From contig NZ_GL882516.1 of assembly GCF_000195595.1 (NCBI RefSeq), forward strand, positions 60,566 to 124,565: DNA of 64,000 nt, written 5' to 3'. The notes beneath the pieces were generated by a model. It did not search any database. It saw only the letters and a program-made list of their open reading frames with translations, and had not been told where the DNA came from. Source of the stretch: Actinomyces sp. oral taxon 170 str. F0386. Its GTDB lineage: Bacteria; Actinomycetota; Actinomycetes; Actinomycetales; Actinomycetaceae. Below are positions 17,636 through 26,577 of the stretch, in pieces. Position 1 is the first letter of the stretch. Each line of letters opens with the position of its first letter. Made by a program: the position numbers and the translations under genes.

Positions 17636-18580
17636 CTACTCCCGGCCGTCATGATGATGCCCCGGCAGGCGCATGACATCGAGCGCGTGGACGAGGTCGG
17701 CGGGGTAGTCGGAGGTGAAGACCATGTGCTCACCGGTGATGGGGTGGGCGATACCGAGCCGGCGGGCATGAAGCCACTGACGGACGAGTCCGGTGCGCGC
17801 CGTCATGACAGGGTCGGCGCCGTAGGTGGCATCTCCGACACAGGGGTGGCCGACCGCGGCCATGTGGACACGGATCTGGTGGGTGCGTCCGGTCTCCAGG
17901 TGGACCTCGGCCAGGCAGGCACCGGGCATCGCCTCGATGACGTCGTAGTGGGTGACGGACTCACGACCACCCTCGACGATCGCCATCTTCCACTCCCTGC
18001 TGGGATGACGGCCGATGGGGGCGTCGATCGTGCCGTGGGAGGGATCGAGGTGGCCCTGAACCAGGGCGTGGTAGACCTTGTCCACCATGTGCTCGCGGAA
18101 GGCACGTTTGAGGACCGAGTAGGCGCGCTCGCCCTTGGCCACGATCATGACGCCAGAGGTCCCCACATCCAGGCGCGAGACGATGCCCTGGCGCTCGGCG
18201 GCCCCGGAGGTGGCCACCCGGACGTGCATCGCCTTGAGGGCTCCCAGCACGTCGGGGCCGTCCCAGCCCATGGAGGGGTGGGCGGCCACACCCGCCGGCT
18301 TGTCGACGACGACGATGTCCTCGTCCTCGTAGAGCAGTGCCATTCCCTTGACGGGGGTGGCAACGGGCTCGACGGGACGCGGGTCGGGCAGATCGACCTC
18401 GAGGAGATCACCGGCGTGGAGACGATCGGACTTGGTCAGTGCCTCTACGTTCCGGCGGACATCGCCATGGGCGCACAGGTCGCCGACCCGGCTGCGGGAC
18501 AAGCCCGTCATACGGGCCAGGGCTGTATCGACGCGTTCGCCGTCGAATCCGTCGGGGACGGGCAGGAGACGCAGGCTCAT
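17636..18580 (-). CDS. rluD: RluA/RluD family 23S rRNA pseudouridine synthase
   Basis: Isomerises uridines to pseudouridine in large-subunit rRNA. 314 residues: an N-terminal S4 domain ([20 protein letters not shown] region) and a pseudouridine synthase domain. The catalytic Asp sits in SRLDVGTSG, where relatives usually read HRLDKDTSG. Other family blocks visible are [13 protein letters not shown] and [12 protein letters not shown]. The ATG overlaps the lspA stop by four bases (ATGA), a widespread lspA-rluD pairing. Confidence 0.93.
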   Translation of the reverse strand: MSLRLLPVPDGFDGERVDTALARMTGLSRSRVGDLCAHGDVRRNVEALTKSDRLHAGDLLEVDLPDPRPVEPVATPVKGMALLYEDEDIVVVDKPAGVAAHPSMGWDGPDVLGALKAMHVRVATSGAAERQGIVSRLDVGTSGVMIVAKGERAYSVLKRAFREHMVDKVYHALVQGHLDPSHGTIDAPIGRHPSREWKMAIVEGGRESVTHYDVIEAMPGACLAEVHLETGRTHQIRVHMAAVGHPCVGDATYGADPVMTARTGLVRQWLHARRLGIAHPITGEHMVFTSDYPADLVHALDVMRLPGHHHDGRE

Positions 18581-19353
18581 TCCGGCTCCACGGGTGCTGC
18601 CGGTACGGAGGAGGTAGGGGAGTCGGCAGCGGTGTTACGCCGGCGCCTCCCAGTGCTGCCCGACGTGCGAGCCGATGCCGCCGACTTGCTGGACCGCTGA
18701 GACTCCGAGGGACTTTGCCGGGATCCGGCGCGCGTGCCGTCGATCTCCCAGCCTCCCAGGGACAGGATGATGATTCCCGCGGCAGCGAGCACGATCGCAA
18801 TGTCTGCGACGTTGCCCACGAAGTAGCCGCCGTAGTCGATGAAGTCGATGACGTGACCGCGCAGGAACCCGGGCTCCCGCAGGAGGCGGTCGATGAGGTT
18901 GCCCACCGCACCGCCGAGCACCAGGCCAAGGGCGACCGCCCACGAGCGAGACACCAGGTTTCGGGAGACACGGATGATGATTATCACCACGAGGAAGGCG
19001 ATGAGCGCGAAGATCCAGGTCTGCCCGGTGGCGAAGGAGAAGGCCGCACCGGGGTTGCGCACCAGCACCAGCCCCAGAGCCCGACCGAGCAGGGCCGTGT
19101 GCCGTCCGTCGGCCAGGGCGGCGAGCGCCCACTGCTTGGTGATCTGGTCGACGACGATGACGACGACCGCAACCGCCCACAGCACGGTGACCGGAACGCG
19201 CCTGGATCGGCGGATGCCTCCGTCCCCGCCTTCCTGCGGTCCGAGGGCCTCTTCCATCGTGCTGAAGGGGCTGTTCGTAGCGGAAGAGGCACTGTTGTCT
19301 GCGTTGTCTGCGGTCTCCTTCATGGAGGGGGCAGGATCGACGTGGTCTGGCAT
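18577..19353 (-). CDS. lspA: Lipoprotein signal peptidase (signal peptidase II)
   Basis: Membrane aspartyl protease that removes signal peptides from prolipoproteins. Four transmembrane segments; the two catalytic aspartates are in [10 protein letters not shown] and [10 protein letters not shown]. The RNPGAAFSF block is also diagnostic. About 35 residues precede the first membrane helix, and a Ser/Arg-rich hydrophilic tail of about 60 residues follows the last one, making the protein (258 residues) much longer than the usual 160-190. I chose the ATG at 19353; an ATG at 19368 has no ribosome-binding site. Coupled to rluD by ATGA. Confidence 0.93.
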   Translation of the reverse strand: MPDHVDPAPSMKETADNADNSASSATNSPFSTMEEALGPQEGGDGGIRRSRRVPVTVLWAVAVVVIVVDQITKQWALAALADGRHTALLGRALGLVLVRNPGAAFSFATGQTWIFALIAFLVVIIIIRVSRNLVSRSWAVALGLVLGGAVGNLIDRLLREPGFLRGHVIDFIDYGGYFVGNVADIAIVLAAAGIIILSLGGWEIDGTRAGSRQSPSESQRSSKSAASARTSGSTGRRRRNTAADSPTSSVPAAPVEPE

Positions 19354-19415
19354 AAGGCTTTCTCGCATTGCGCACAGAAGAGATCAGATGACGGGTAAGG
19401 GTACGCGCACTGAGT

Positions 19416-19449
19416 GAAGGGCGGCGACCCGCGCGGGTCGCCGCCCTTC
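19416..19449 (-). terminator. Perfect 34-base palindrome, terminator downstream of divIVA
   Basis: Bases 19416-19449 form a perfect inverted repeat with 17-base arms, a hairpin of roughly 15 pairs. A smaller hairpin CCGGGA/TCCCGG (19559-19575) lies nearer the divIVA stop. Together they probably end the dcw-distal transcript before lspA. Confidence 0.75.
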
Positions 19450-19584
19450 GTAGGAGGCCGTGTCAGAGACGACTGGAGGGGCCCAGCCATCCTCAGCGGA
19501 TGACAACCATCTCGATGGGGCTCCGTGGGACGGTCCCTGAGGTGTTCACGGGATGACGCCGGGAGGCGATCCCGGTCCGGAAGG

Positions 19585-20190
19585 TCACAGACCGGAGATG
19601 GAGCTCTCGCCGCCGTCCTCGACGTTGGTCAGCAGGTTCTGCAGGTAACTCTTGAGGCGAGTGCGGTAGTCGGACTCGAAGCGCCGCAGCTCGTCGATCT
19701 TTTGCTCGAGGGCGGAACGCTCCTTCTCCAGCTGGGCGAGGGTGCGGTTGCGCTGGTCCTCTGCCTCACGCACGATCTGCTCACCGGTGGAGCGGGCCTC
19801 GGTGACGATGCGCTCACCCTCGGCCTTGCCGTTGGCGACGTGCTCGTCGTGGAGGCGCTGGGCCAGCTCGAGCATGCCGGAGGCAGCGGCCGGCCCCTGG
19901 CCACCGGACTCGCCGGAGACGGCGGGAACGGACACGGCCGGCTCGGCCTGGACCGGAGAGACGGGCGAGGCGGGAGCGGCGGGGATGGCAGCCCCCTCAC
20001 CGAGCTGCGCTACTCGGCGGTTGGCGGCCTCGAGCTTGGCCTTGAGGTCGGCGTTCTCAGCCTCCAGCTGACGCATTGCCTCGACTACCTCGTCGAGGAA
20101 CTCGTCGACCTCGTCCTGCTCGTAGCCCTCACGGAACTTGGTCGCCTGGAACTTTTTGTTGAGGACGTCGTCTGCTGTCAGCAGCGTCAT
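19585..20190 (-). CDS. divIVA: DivIVA-family cell pole/septum protein (Wag31-like)
   Basis: Coiled-coil protein that marks curved membrane at poles and septa and organises tip growth and division in actinobacteria. The N-terminal DivIVA domain is clear: MTLLTADDVLNKKF, then YEQDEVDEFLDEVVEAM. A first coiled coil continues to about residue 65, then a Pro/Ala/Val-rich linker of about 45 residues, then a second charged coiled coil to the end. At 201 residues it is shorter than mycobacterial Wag31 (about 260). RBS GAGGTGA before the ATG. It is the last gene of the dcw-associated block. Confidence 0.93.
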   Translation of the reverse strand: MTLLTADDVLNKKFQATKFREGYEQDEVDEFLDEVVEAMRQLEAENADLKAKLEAANRRVAQLGEGAAIPAAPASPVSPVQAEPAVSVPAVSGESGGQGPAAASGMLELAQRLHDEHVANGKAEGERIVTEARSTGEQIVREAEDQRNRTLAQLEKERSALEQKIDELRRFESDYRTRLKSYLQNLLTNVEDGGESSISGL

Positions 20191-20340
20191 GGGTCGTCAC
20201 CTCGGTGTCGTTACGGATAAGGTCACGAGCACCGGGCATCCGGTCACTCATGCGGACAGAGTACCTGAACTCGAGGTTCAGGCCACATCAAGCGCGCTAT
20301 CTCACGCTGACGTGAGGACAGCACTCTAGCGGTTCACTCA

Positions 20341-20370
20341 CGACTTGACACCTGGTCAGGTGAGAAGTCG
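20341..20370 (-). terminator. Hairpin overlapping the yggT stop codon
   Basis: CGACTT-ga-CACCTG (20341-20354) faces CAGGTG-ag-AAGTCG (20357-20370), an inverted repeat interrupted by one two-base internal bulge. It could attenuate transcription between yggT and divIVA. Confidence 0.45.
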
Positions 20371-20652
20371 GAGGAACCACTGAAGGATCAAGATCCCGAA
20401 GACCAGGACCAGGAAACTCAGATCGATGCCGACCCCTCCCAGGCGTGCCATGGGAACCTTCTGACGGATCAGTCGCAGAGGCGGATCCGTCAGGGCGTAC
20501 ACGAGGTTGGCCAGTACCAGGACGAGTCCCTGAGGACGCCACTGGCGGGCGAATACCTGAACCCAGTCGAGCACGACCCTGACCAGGAGGACGAGGAAGT
20601 ACAGGCTCAGAATGCTCGACAGGATCCAGGCCAGCACCGAGACAATGCTCAC
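20356..20652 (-). CDS. yggT: YggT family membrane protein
   Basis: A 98-residue integral membrane protein with two hydrophobic segments (about residues 5-30 and 74-95) and the family blocks RVVLDWVQ and LTDPPLRLIRQKVP. YggT proteins sit next to sepF and divIVA in Gram-positive bacteria and are linked to cell division or osmotic response; the molecular role is unclear. Starts with GTG at 20652, six bases after the sepF stop, so it is co-transcribed with sepF. Confidence 0.9.
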   Translation of the reverse strand: MSIVSVLAWILSSILSLYFLVLLVRVVLDWVQVFARQWRPQGLVLVLANLVYALTDPPLRLIRQKVPMARLGGVGIDLSFLVLVFGILILQWFLRLLT

Positions 20653-20658
20653 GTGCCG

Positions 20659-21123
20659 TCAACTCTGGTTGAAGAACCGGCCGTGAGCCTCAGCGACCTC
20701 ACCGCCATCGATCTCGACGCTGGCGGGAGTCAGCAGGAACACGCGCGGGGTGACACGCTCGATCGCGCCGTGCAGGCCGAAGACCAGACCGGCGGAGAAG
20801 TCCACCATGCGACGCGCGTCCGACTCGCTCATGCCGGTGAGGTTGATGATGACGGGAACACCGTCACGAAAGGACTCGCCGATGATCCTGGCCTCGTTGT
20901 AGGTCGAGGGGTGCACCGTGACGATGCGGCGAAGGTCCGGGGCGGCGGCGACGGGCTCGGGCTCGACCGGGGCGGAGAAGTCCTCGTAGCCCTCGTCGAC
21001 GAAGTCCGACTCGTGCTCCTGCACGGCGTAACCGGCGTCGACAGCCTCGTAGCTGTCCTCGTAGGTCTCCTCCTCCGGCTCCGAGTAGCCGAGGAAACTG
21101 GTCATACTGCGCAGCGCGCCCAT
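20659..21123 (-). CDS. sepF: Cell division protein SepF
   Basis: Membrane-binding partner of FtsZ that anchors the Z-ring; actinobacteria lack FtsA and rely on SepF. 154 residues: an N-terminal amphipathic helix (MGALRSMTSFLGY), an acidic Glu/Asp/Tyr-rich linker of about 50 residues, then the SepF core (RIVTVHPSTYNEARIIGESF, PVIINLTGM, ARRMVDFSAGLVFGLHG, FLLTP). AAGGAG lies six bases before the ATG. The usual neighbour yggS is missing between it and pgeF. Confidence 0.96.
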   Translation of the reverse strand: MGALRSMTSFLGYSEPEEETYEDSYEAVDAGYAVQEHESDFVDEGYEDFSAPVEPEPVAAAPDLRRIVTVHPSTYNEARIIGESFRDGVPVIINLTGMSESDARRMVDFSAGLVFGLHGAIERVTPRVFLLTPASVEIDGGEVAEAHGRFFNQS

Positions 21124-21275
21124 CTATCGCTCCTTGGTTCGTCCGGTCCCCTGCGTTCCGGATGTGCTGCGACCGTATCCGTCCCCACAACACCGCACGG
21201 GGACCTCAACTCGGCGTGTCCCTAACCTCAGGTTCCAGGTAGGTCACGCTCAGAAAGTATTCAGTCACCTGAGCT

Positions 21276-22112
21276 TCAGCGTGGAAGCACGACGCCCGCC
21301 AACCGCCCGGTCACCCCGTCCCGTCGGAAGGAGTAGAAGCGCGAGTCCTCGTAGGTGCACCACCGACCGGCGCTGACGTGTCCGACCCCGACCCGTTCGA
21401 GCTGGGCGAGGACACCTGCAGCCACGTCAAGGCCCGGAGTGCCCCACGACGTGCGTGAGGCGCAGGCGGGTTCGCGCTGCGCGGACAGCGTGCGCATATG
21501 ATCAGGGACCTCGTAGCAGGAGCCGCAGATCGACGGTCCAACAGCGGCCCAGAGATCAGCCGGGTCCACCCCACTGCGCTGAAGGGACTCGATCGTGGCG
21601 GTGACGACGCCGTCAAGCATGCCGCGGCGACCGGCATGGACGGCCGCCGTCAGCGAACCGTCCCGGGAGGCCAGCAGGAGGGGAACGCAGTCGGCCACAA
21701 GAACGCAGCAGCCTGCGGGGGCGCCGGGCACTCGGGAATCCAGGACGAGTGCGTCCGCGGTGGGCACAGACTCGACCCGGGCCTCGGCCACGACGGCGGA
21801 GTGGACCTGGTTCATCCAGGCCAGGTGCTGGCCTGGCTCGAGATTGAGGAGCTCCTCGAGCCGGCGGCGGTGATGATGAACACGTTGTGGGTCGTCCCCG
21901 ACATGAAGCGCCAGGTTCCACCCGCTGTAGTCGCCTCCTTCACCACCACTGCTGACCGGATCGGCACCGCTGCCCTGAGGCTGCGTGACGTCGACGCTCC
22001 CGGCGGGGACGGGACGGGCCCGCAGGCCACGGGTGGTGAAGTACCCGTGGGCCCCCGGGCCCAGGTCCGCCTCGATCAGGTCTGTGACCTGATCGTTGCT
22101 CATGTCATACAT
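21276..22112 (-). CDS. pgeF: Peptidoglycan editing factor / polyphenol oxidase family (YfiH, PgeF)
   Basis: A 278-residue copper-oxidoreductase-fold (laccase domain) protein. PgeF homologues correct amino-acid misincorporation by MurC, which fits this gene's place directly after ftsZ in the dcw cluster; other family members act on purine nucleosides. Conserved blocks: MNQVHSAVV (His), DALVL, LVADCVPLLL (Cys), AAVHAGRRGMLDGVV (His) and GPSICGSCYEVP. These carry the His/Cys metal site. Some sequence between residues 40 and 60 is low-complexity. ATG at 22112 chosen; an in-frame ATG nine bases later is possible. Confidence 0.9.
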   Translation of the reverse strand: MYDMSNDQVTDLIEADLGPGAHGYFTTRGLRARPVPAGSVDVTQPQGSGADPVSSGGEGGDYSGWNLALHVGDDPQRVHHHRRRLEELLNLEPGQHLAWMNQVHSAVVAEARVESVPTADALVLDSRVPGAPAGCCVLVADCVPLLLASRDGSLTAAVHAGRRGMLDGVVTATIESLQRSGVDPADLWAAVGPSICGSCYEVPDHMRTLSAQREPACASRTSWGTPGLDVAAGVLAQLERVGVGHVSAGRWCTYEDSRFYSFRRDGVTGRLAGVVLPR

Positions 22113-22144
22113 GCTTGAGCGACTCCGACACCATTCAGGGGTGC

Positions 22145-23515
22145 TCAGCGCAGGAAGTCGGGCAGGTCGATCCCGTCGTCGTCGGCGTCGACCCCGATGA
22201 CCTGGGGAACCTCGAGCTCCGAGACCGACTGCTGCTGGGCAGGGACCGAGCCGTAGGACCCGTAGGAGTCGTCCACGTAGGCGGGCATGCTGCCTGACGA
22301 CAAGGCCTCGGCCGCGCTCACCTCGGACAGGTGGGCCGCCGTGGCCGGCGACGACGGCGGAGGAGCCAGCGGGACGGGGCGGGTCACAGGGTTCTGCGCG
22401 GCATGGGCACCGCCACGAGGAGCGGGAGCCGGCGGCAGGTCCTCGGCCGGGGATGAGGGAACCGGTGGGACGGCGGCCGTTCGCGACAGCCTGGTCAGCG
22501 GGTCGGACAGGCCGCCGACCACGGGCTCGGAGTCGAAGCCTGCGGCGATGACCGTCACCCGCACCTCGTCGCCCAGGGCGCCGTCGACGACGTTTCCGAC
22601 GATGATGTTCGCCTCGGGGTGGACGGCCTCCCGCACGAGGTTGGCCGCCTCGTTCATCTCGAACAGACCCAGGTCGGAGCCGCCCTGGAAGAAGAGCAGC
22701 ACACCGTGGGCGCCGTCGATCGAGGTCTCCAGCAGCGGCGAGGCGATGGCCTCCTCAGTGGCGGTGATCGCACGGCCCTCACCGGTGGCCGAACCGATAC
22801 CCATGAGGGCGCTGCCGGCCCCTTGCATGACGGACTTGACGTCGTTGAAGTCGACGTTGATGAGGCCGGGAGTGGTGATGAGCTCGGTGATGCCCTGGAC
22901 ACCCTGAAGAAGAACCTGGTCCGCCTGCTTGAAGGCGTCCACGACGGAGATGTTCTTGTCAGCGATCTGCAGGAGGCGGTCGTTGGGGATGACGATGAGG
23001 GTGTCGACTTCCTCGCGCAGCGCCTGGACACCGTCCTCGGCCTGGGCCGAACGGCGGCGCCCCTCGAAGGAGAAGGGACGGGTCACCACACCGATGGTCA
23101 GCGCGCCGATGCTCTTGGCCAGGCGGGCGACGACGGGAGCGGCTCCGGTACCCGTACCACCCCCCTCTCCGGCGGTGACGAAGACCATGTCCGATCCGTC
23201 GAGGGCCTCACGGATCTCCGCCTCATGATCCTCGGCCGCCTTACGGCCGATGGCCGGGTCGGCCCCCGCCCCCAGCCCACGGGTCAGGTCCCGTCCGACA
23301 TCAAGCTTGACGTCGGCATCAGACATGAGTAGCGCCTGGGCGTCAGTGTTGACGGCGATGAACTCGACGCCACGCAGATCGGCCTCGATCATGCGGTTGA
23401 CGGCGTTGACGCCGCCGCCACCGACGCCGACGACCTTGATCTCTGCCTGGTAGTGCTGTGAGTCGTCCACAGCCATGCTCTCGACCACTGGCGTCCCCTC
23501 CGCAAGTTTCGTCAT
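22145..23515 (-). CDS. ftsZ: Cell division GTPase FtsZ
   Basis: Tubulin-like GTPase that forms the Z-ring. The globular GTPase domain starts at [18 protein letters not shown]. The tubulin signature [10 protein letters not shown] and the synergy loop [11 protein letters not shown] are intact. A Pro/Ala-rich linker of about 100 residues follows, ending in the conserved C-terminal peptide [12 protein letters not shown] that binds SepF. I chose the ATG at 23515, with AGAGG close upstream, giving 456 residues. An ATG at 23476 gives a more typical short N-terminus and is also credible. The leader has three TTGAGG repeats and a small palindrome. Last universally conserved gene of the cluster. Confidence 0.97.
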   Translation of the reverse strand: MTKLAEGTPVVESMAVDDSQHYQAEIKVVGVGGGGVNAVNRMIEADLRGVEFIAVNTDAQALLMSDADVKLDVGRDLTRGLGAGADPAIGRKAAEDHEAEIREALDGSDMVFVTAGEGGGTGTGAAPVVARLAKSIGALTIGVVTRPFSFEGRRRSAQAEDGVQALREEVDTLIVIPNDRLLQIADKNISVVDAFKQADQVLLQGVQGITELITTPGLINVDFNDVKSVMQGAGSALMGIGSATGEGRAITATEEAIASPLLETSIDGAHGVLLFFQGGSDLGLFEMNEAANLVREAVHPEANIIVGNVVDGALGDEVRVTVIAAGFDSEPVVGGLSDPLTRLSRTAAVPPVPSSPAEDLPPAPAPRGGAHAAQNPVTRPVPLAPPPSSPATAAHLSEVSAAEALSSGSMPAYVDDSYGSYGSVPAQQQSVSELEVPQVIGVDADDDGIDLPDFLR

Positions 23516-23536
23516 GAGCCCTCTGACGAGGACTCC

Positions 23537-23590
23537 CCTCAAACCTCAACCTCAAGTTAAGGTCAATACTTATGTCATTCTCTGAATGAC
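23537..23590 (-). promoter_or_regulatory. ftsZ leader: three TTGAGG repeats and a GTCATTC/GAATGAC palindrome
   Basis: On the minus strand, three TTGAGG copies (23555-23550, 23549-23544, 23542-23537) sit just before the ftsZ start. Further upstream GTCATTC and GAATGAC form a 7-base-arm inverted repeat with a 3-base loop (23574-23590). The surrounding 225-base ftsQ-ftsZ gap is locally AT-rich and probably holds an ftsZ promoter. Confidence 0.4.
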
Positions 23591-23767
23591 TGGCTTAACG
23601 CTATGAGACTTCCCGGACGTCGCGACGCATTGAAGCCCGGCGTGTTCGCGTGCAGTTGCCTGCGGATTTCCTGCTATATCACTGCAATTCACCTGTAACG
23701 AACCTGAAGGTGCGGCGTGCGTGTCCTCACGCCTGCACCTGAGTGCCCGGTGGCACGGCCGCATCAC

Positions 23768-25003
23768 TCAGGAGGCCTGCGAGGGAGTCGCAGGTGCGGC
23801 CGTGGCACCATCGGCGGATCGTGTGGTGGGGCGATGGGGCGAGGAGACGTCGTAGATGGAGGCGCTGCTGGTCAGGAGGGTTGCCAGCACCCGTGCCTTG
23901 AGCTCGTTGTCCTGGGTGTCTCCCCAGACCACGCTGGCTCCGTTGGACAGGGTGAGCGTGACCTGTCCGGCCTCGGTGGCGCTCCCGCTGGTCACCTGGG
24001 CCAGGGTCTGCGGCGTGAGGGCGCCCGCCACCTGGGTGACGGCCGCCACCTGCTTGGCCGAGATCGTCTGAGGCCCGGTCGCCCCATCGGCCCCATCGGG
24101 CATGATGGTCACCAGTCCCGAGGGCGCCTCAACGACCCGTTCGAGGACCACGGCCTCGTTGTCGAGGACCTGGTAGCCGTCCGGGCCCTGAACAGTGGCC
24201 ACCGGGACCCGCATCGTCAGCTGCACCCGTAGTCCCTGGGGCCAGGCCCTGGTCACCTGCGCCTGACGCACCCGATTCAGACTGTCACTCACCCGGGTTG
24301 AGAGACGGCCGGTATCGAGCCGTAGCAGCGAGTCGCCCGCGTAGGAGGCCAGGACGTCACGGACCTGCTTGTCCGAGACACTGCCGTCCGATCCGACGAC
24401 GGTGATCTTCTGCGTCCGCAGGCCCAGGAGAGGTGAGAAGACCAGGGCCCAGGTGGTCACAAAGATGACGAGCACGATGATGGCAGCTGTCACCATCCTG
24501 CGCAGACGCAGTCGGCGCGAGGCCTGCTGGCGCTCCTTGAGACGGTCGGCGAGCCCGGTGGAGACGACCCGGTCGTCCCCCTTGGGAAGAGCCACCTGTC
24601 GCCGGCCGAATACCGTCAGCTCGGTGCCGGGCGCGCTCTGGCTGGTGGTCGCCTCAGGGCTCCGGCTCGGCTTGGACGAGCCGTCACCGGTCTGCTTCCC
24701 GGAGATGGCGGAGCGTGAGCCGCCCTTGGAGGAGGCAGTTCTCGCATCACCTCCGGGAGAGCGCGTTGCGGTACCGGCACCCGGCGCTCGAGGTCGCCGG
24801 GCCGGACCGACTTCCGGTGGTTCAGCCCCCCGCTGAGTCTGCGTGCTCTGCTGGGAGCGCCTCGTGTCACTCTGCCCGGCCCCTTCCTGCCCTGAGCGAG
24901 CAGGACGTGCACGCCGGTTGCCTGAACGGCGCGGAGGAATGCTGGCCGGACGTCCCTCAGAACGGCTGGACGGCTCGGGGCGTGGCGCCGAGGGCTTCCT
25001 CAT
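23768..25003 (-). CDS. ftsQ: Cell division protein FtsQ
   Basis: Bitopic divisome protein linking early and late division proteins. 411 residues. The first 170 residues are a cytoplasmic, Ser/Arg/Gly-rich, strongly basic, apparently disordered tail. One membrane helix spans about 171-195 (AAIIVLVIFVTTWALVF). The POTRA domain begins at TQKITVVGSDGSVSDKQV, followed by the FtsQ beta domain (VTRAWPQGLRVQLTMRVPVA). It ends with a Ser/Thr/Pro-rich tail. The tail is longer than usual for the family. The ATG overlaps murC by four bases. Confidence 0.94.
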   Translation of the reverse strand: MRKPSAPRPEPSSRSEGRPASIPPRRSGNRRARPARSGQEGAGQSDTRRSQQSTQTQRGAEPPEVGPARRPRAPGAGTATRSPGGDARTASSKGGSRSAISGKQTGDGSSKPSRSPEATTSQSAPGTELTVFGRRQVALPKGDDRVVSTGLADRLKERQQASRRLRLRRMVTAAIIVLVIFVTTWALVFSPLLGLRTQKITVVGSDGSVSDKQVRDVLASYAGDSLLRLDTGRLSTRVSDSLNRVRQAQVTRAWPQGLRVQLTMRVPVATVQGPDGYQVLDNEAVVLERVVEAPSGLVTIMPDGADGATGPQTISAKQVAAVTQVAGALTPQTLAQVTSGSATEAGQVTLTLSNGASVVWGDTQDNELKARVLATLLTSSASIYDVSSPHRPTTRSADGATAAPATPSQAS

Positions 25004-26577
25004 GCGTGCCCGCCTCGCTGCGCGAGCGAACCAGGTGCACCACCCTCGCGGGTCGATAGGTCGGACAGCACGGTGGTGGCGAGCTCGGTGACATCACCGG
25101 CTCCGACCGTCAGCAGCAGGTCGCCGGGACGGGCCTGTGCAGCCAGCGTGTGGGCGGCGTCCTGCCGGTCGGCGACGAAGACGGCCCTGTCGCCGGGGAC
25201 CCGCTGAGCAACCGTCTCCCCGGTGATGTCGGGGAAGTCCGCCTGGTTCTCCCTGGCGGGGTAGACGTCTGCAACGACGACGACGTCGGCCAGGGCCAGC
25301 GCCTGCCCGAAACGGTCGGCGAAGGTCCTGGTGCGAGAGAACAGGTGCGGTTGGAAGAGCACCAGGACCCGGCCTCTGCGCTCCTGGGCGACCTCGCGCG
25401 CAGTGTGCAGCAGCGCCTCGATCTCGGTGGGGTGGTGGGCGTAGTCATCGATGACGCGGACGCCGTGGGCCTGGCCGCGGTCCTCGAACCGCCGCCCGGT
25501 ACCTCCGAAGGAGCCCAGAGCACGGGCCATCTCAGCCGGTTCGACACCGACCTCGATGCCCGCTGCCCAGGCGCCGGCGGCGTCGAGAGCCACGTGGTCC
25601 CCGGGCACGGCCAGCACCAGCTCGACCTGGCTCTGAGCCGGTGCCCCCGCGGCCACGCCGCCGCTCTGTTCCCGGTCTGCCGCCCTGGTCAGGGTCAGCA
25701 GCGCACGGGTGGAGCTGGCTCCGCGCTCCCGGATGTTCAGGTGGACGTGCCCCTCCCCCACCAACCTCCCACCAGGCAGGGTGTCGGGGCGGTCGAAGGA
25801 GTAAGTGACCACCCGCAGCCCCTCAGCGGCGGCCGACTGCGCCAGGCGCAGTGAACCGGGGTCGGCGGCACAGGCGACCAGGAGCCCCCCGGGGACCAGG
25901 CGGTGGGCGAAGTCGACGAAGGCCGCCTCGAAGGCCTCGGTGGTGCCGTAGGTGTCGAGGTGATCGGGCTCGACGTTGGTGACGATCTCCACGCGGGGCG
26001 TGTAGTTGAGGAAGGAGCGGTCGGACTCGTCCGCCTCAGCCACCAGGGTCGAGCCGCTCCCCAGGTGGGCCCCGGTGCCCAGGGCCCGCACGACCCCGCC
26101 AATGGCGAAGGAGGGATCGGCCCCGGCGTCCGTGAGGGCCTCGGCGAGCATGCCCGAGGTCGTCGTCTTGCCGTGCGCGCCGGCCACGGCGACGAAGTCC
26201 AGCCCCTGGGCGGCCAGTGCGAGGGCCTGGGAGCGGTGGATGACCTCCTGGCCCCGGCGGCGTGCCTCGGCGAGCTCGGGATTGGTCTCCTTGATCGCGG
26301 TGGAGACCACCACCGTGCTCTGCTCGGGAACGTGCGCGGCCTCATGACCCAGGTGGGTCGTGATACCCAGGTCGGCCAGGTGGTCGAAAGCCGGGCCGCC
26401 GTGGGCGTCGGAGCCAGAGACCCCGGCGCCGCGAGCGGCCAGCAGCTGGGCGACAACGCTCATTCCCGCTCCCCCGATGCCGATGAGGTGGAACGTCCTA
26501 CCGGCCAGCGTGCGGCGGTCGGCGCCGGTCTGCTGAGTACCGGCGTGGGGGGTGGGCTGGTGTGTCGTGGCGGTCAT
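25000..26577 (-). CDS. murC: UDP-N-acetylmuramate--L-alanine ligase
   Basis: Adds L-Ala to UDP-MurNAc with ATP, the first cytoplasmic step of peptide-stem assembly. 525 residues. The N-terminal Rossmann domain shows LIGIGGAGMSVVAQLL; the ATP loop is GAHGKTTTSGML; EADESDRSFL and NVEPDHLD are the family's central blocks; DDYAHHPTEI and FQPHLFSRT lie in the C-terminal domain. I chose the ATG at 26577, which overlaps the murG stop (ATGA). Family length is about 460-490; extra residues lie around 315-355. Confidence 0.97.
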   Translation of the reverse strand: MTATTHQPTPHAGTQQTGADRRTLAGRTFHLIGIGGAGMSVVAQLLAARGAGVSGSDAHGGPAFDHLADLGITTHLGHEAAHVPEQSTVVVSTAIKETNPELAEARRRGQEVIHRSQALALAAQGLDFVAVAGAHGKTTTSGMLAEALTDAGADPSFAIGGVVRALGTGAHLGSGSTLVAEADESDRSFLNYTPRVEIVTNVEPDHLDTYGTTEAFEAAFVDFAHRLVPGGLLVACAADPGSLRLAQSAAAEGLRVVTYSFDRPDTLPGGRLVGEGHVHLNIRERGASSTRALLTLTRAADREQSGGVAAGAPAQSQVELVLAVPGDHVALDAAGAWAAGIEVGVEPAEMARALGSFGGTGRRFEDRGQAHGVRVIDDYAHHPTEIEALLHTAREVAQERRGRVLVLFQPHLFSRTRTFADRFGQALALADVVVVADVYPARENQADFPDITGETVAQRVPGDRAVFVADRQDAAHTLAAQARPGDLLLTVGAGDVTELATTVLSDLSTREGGAPGSLAQRGGHA

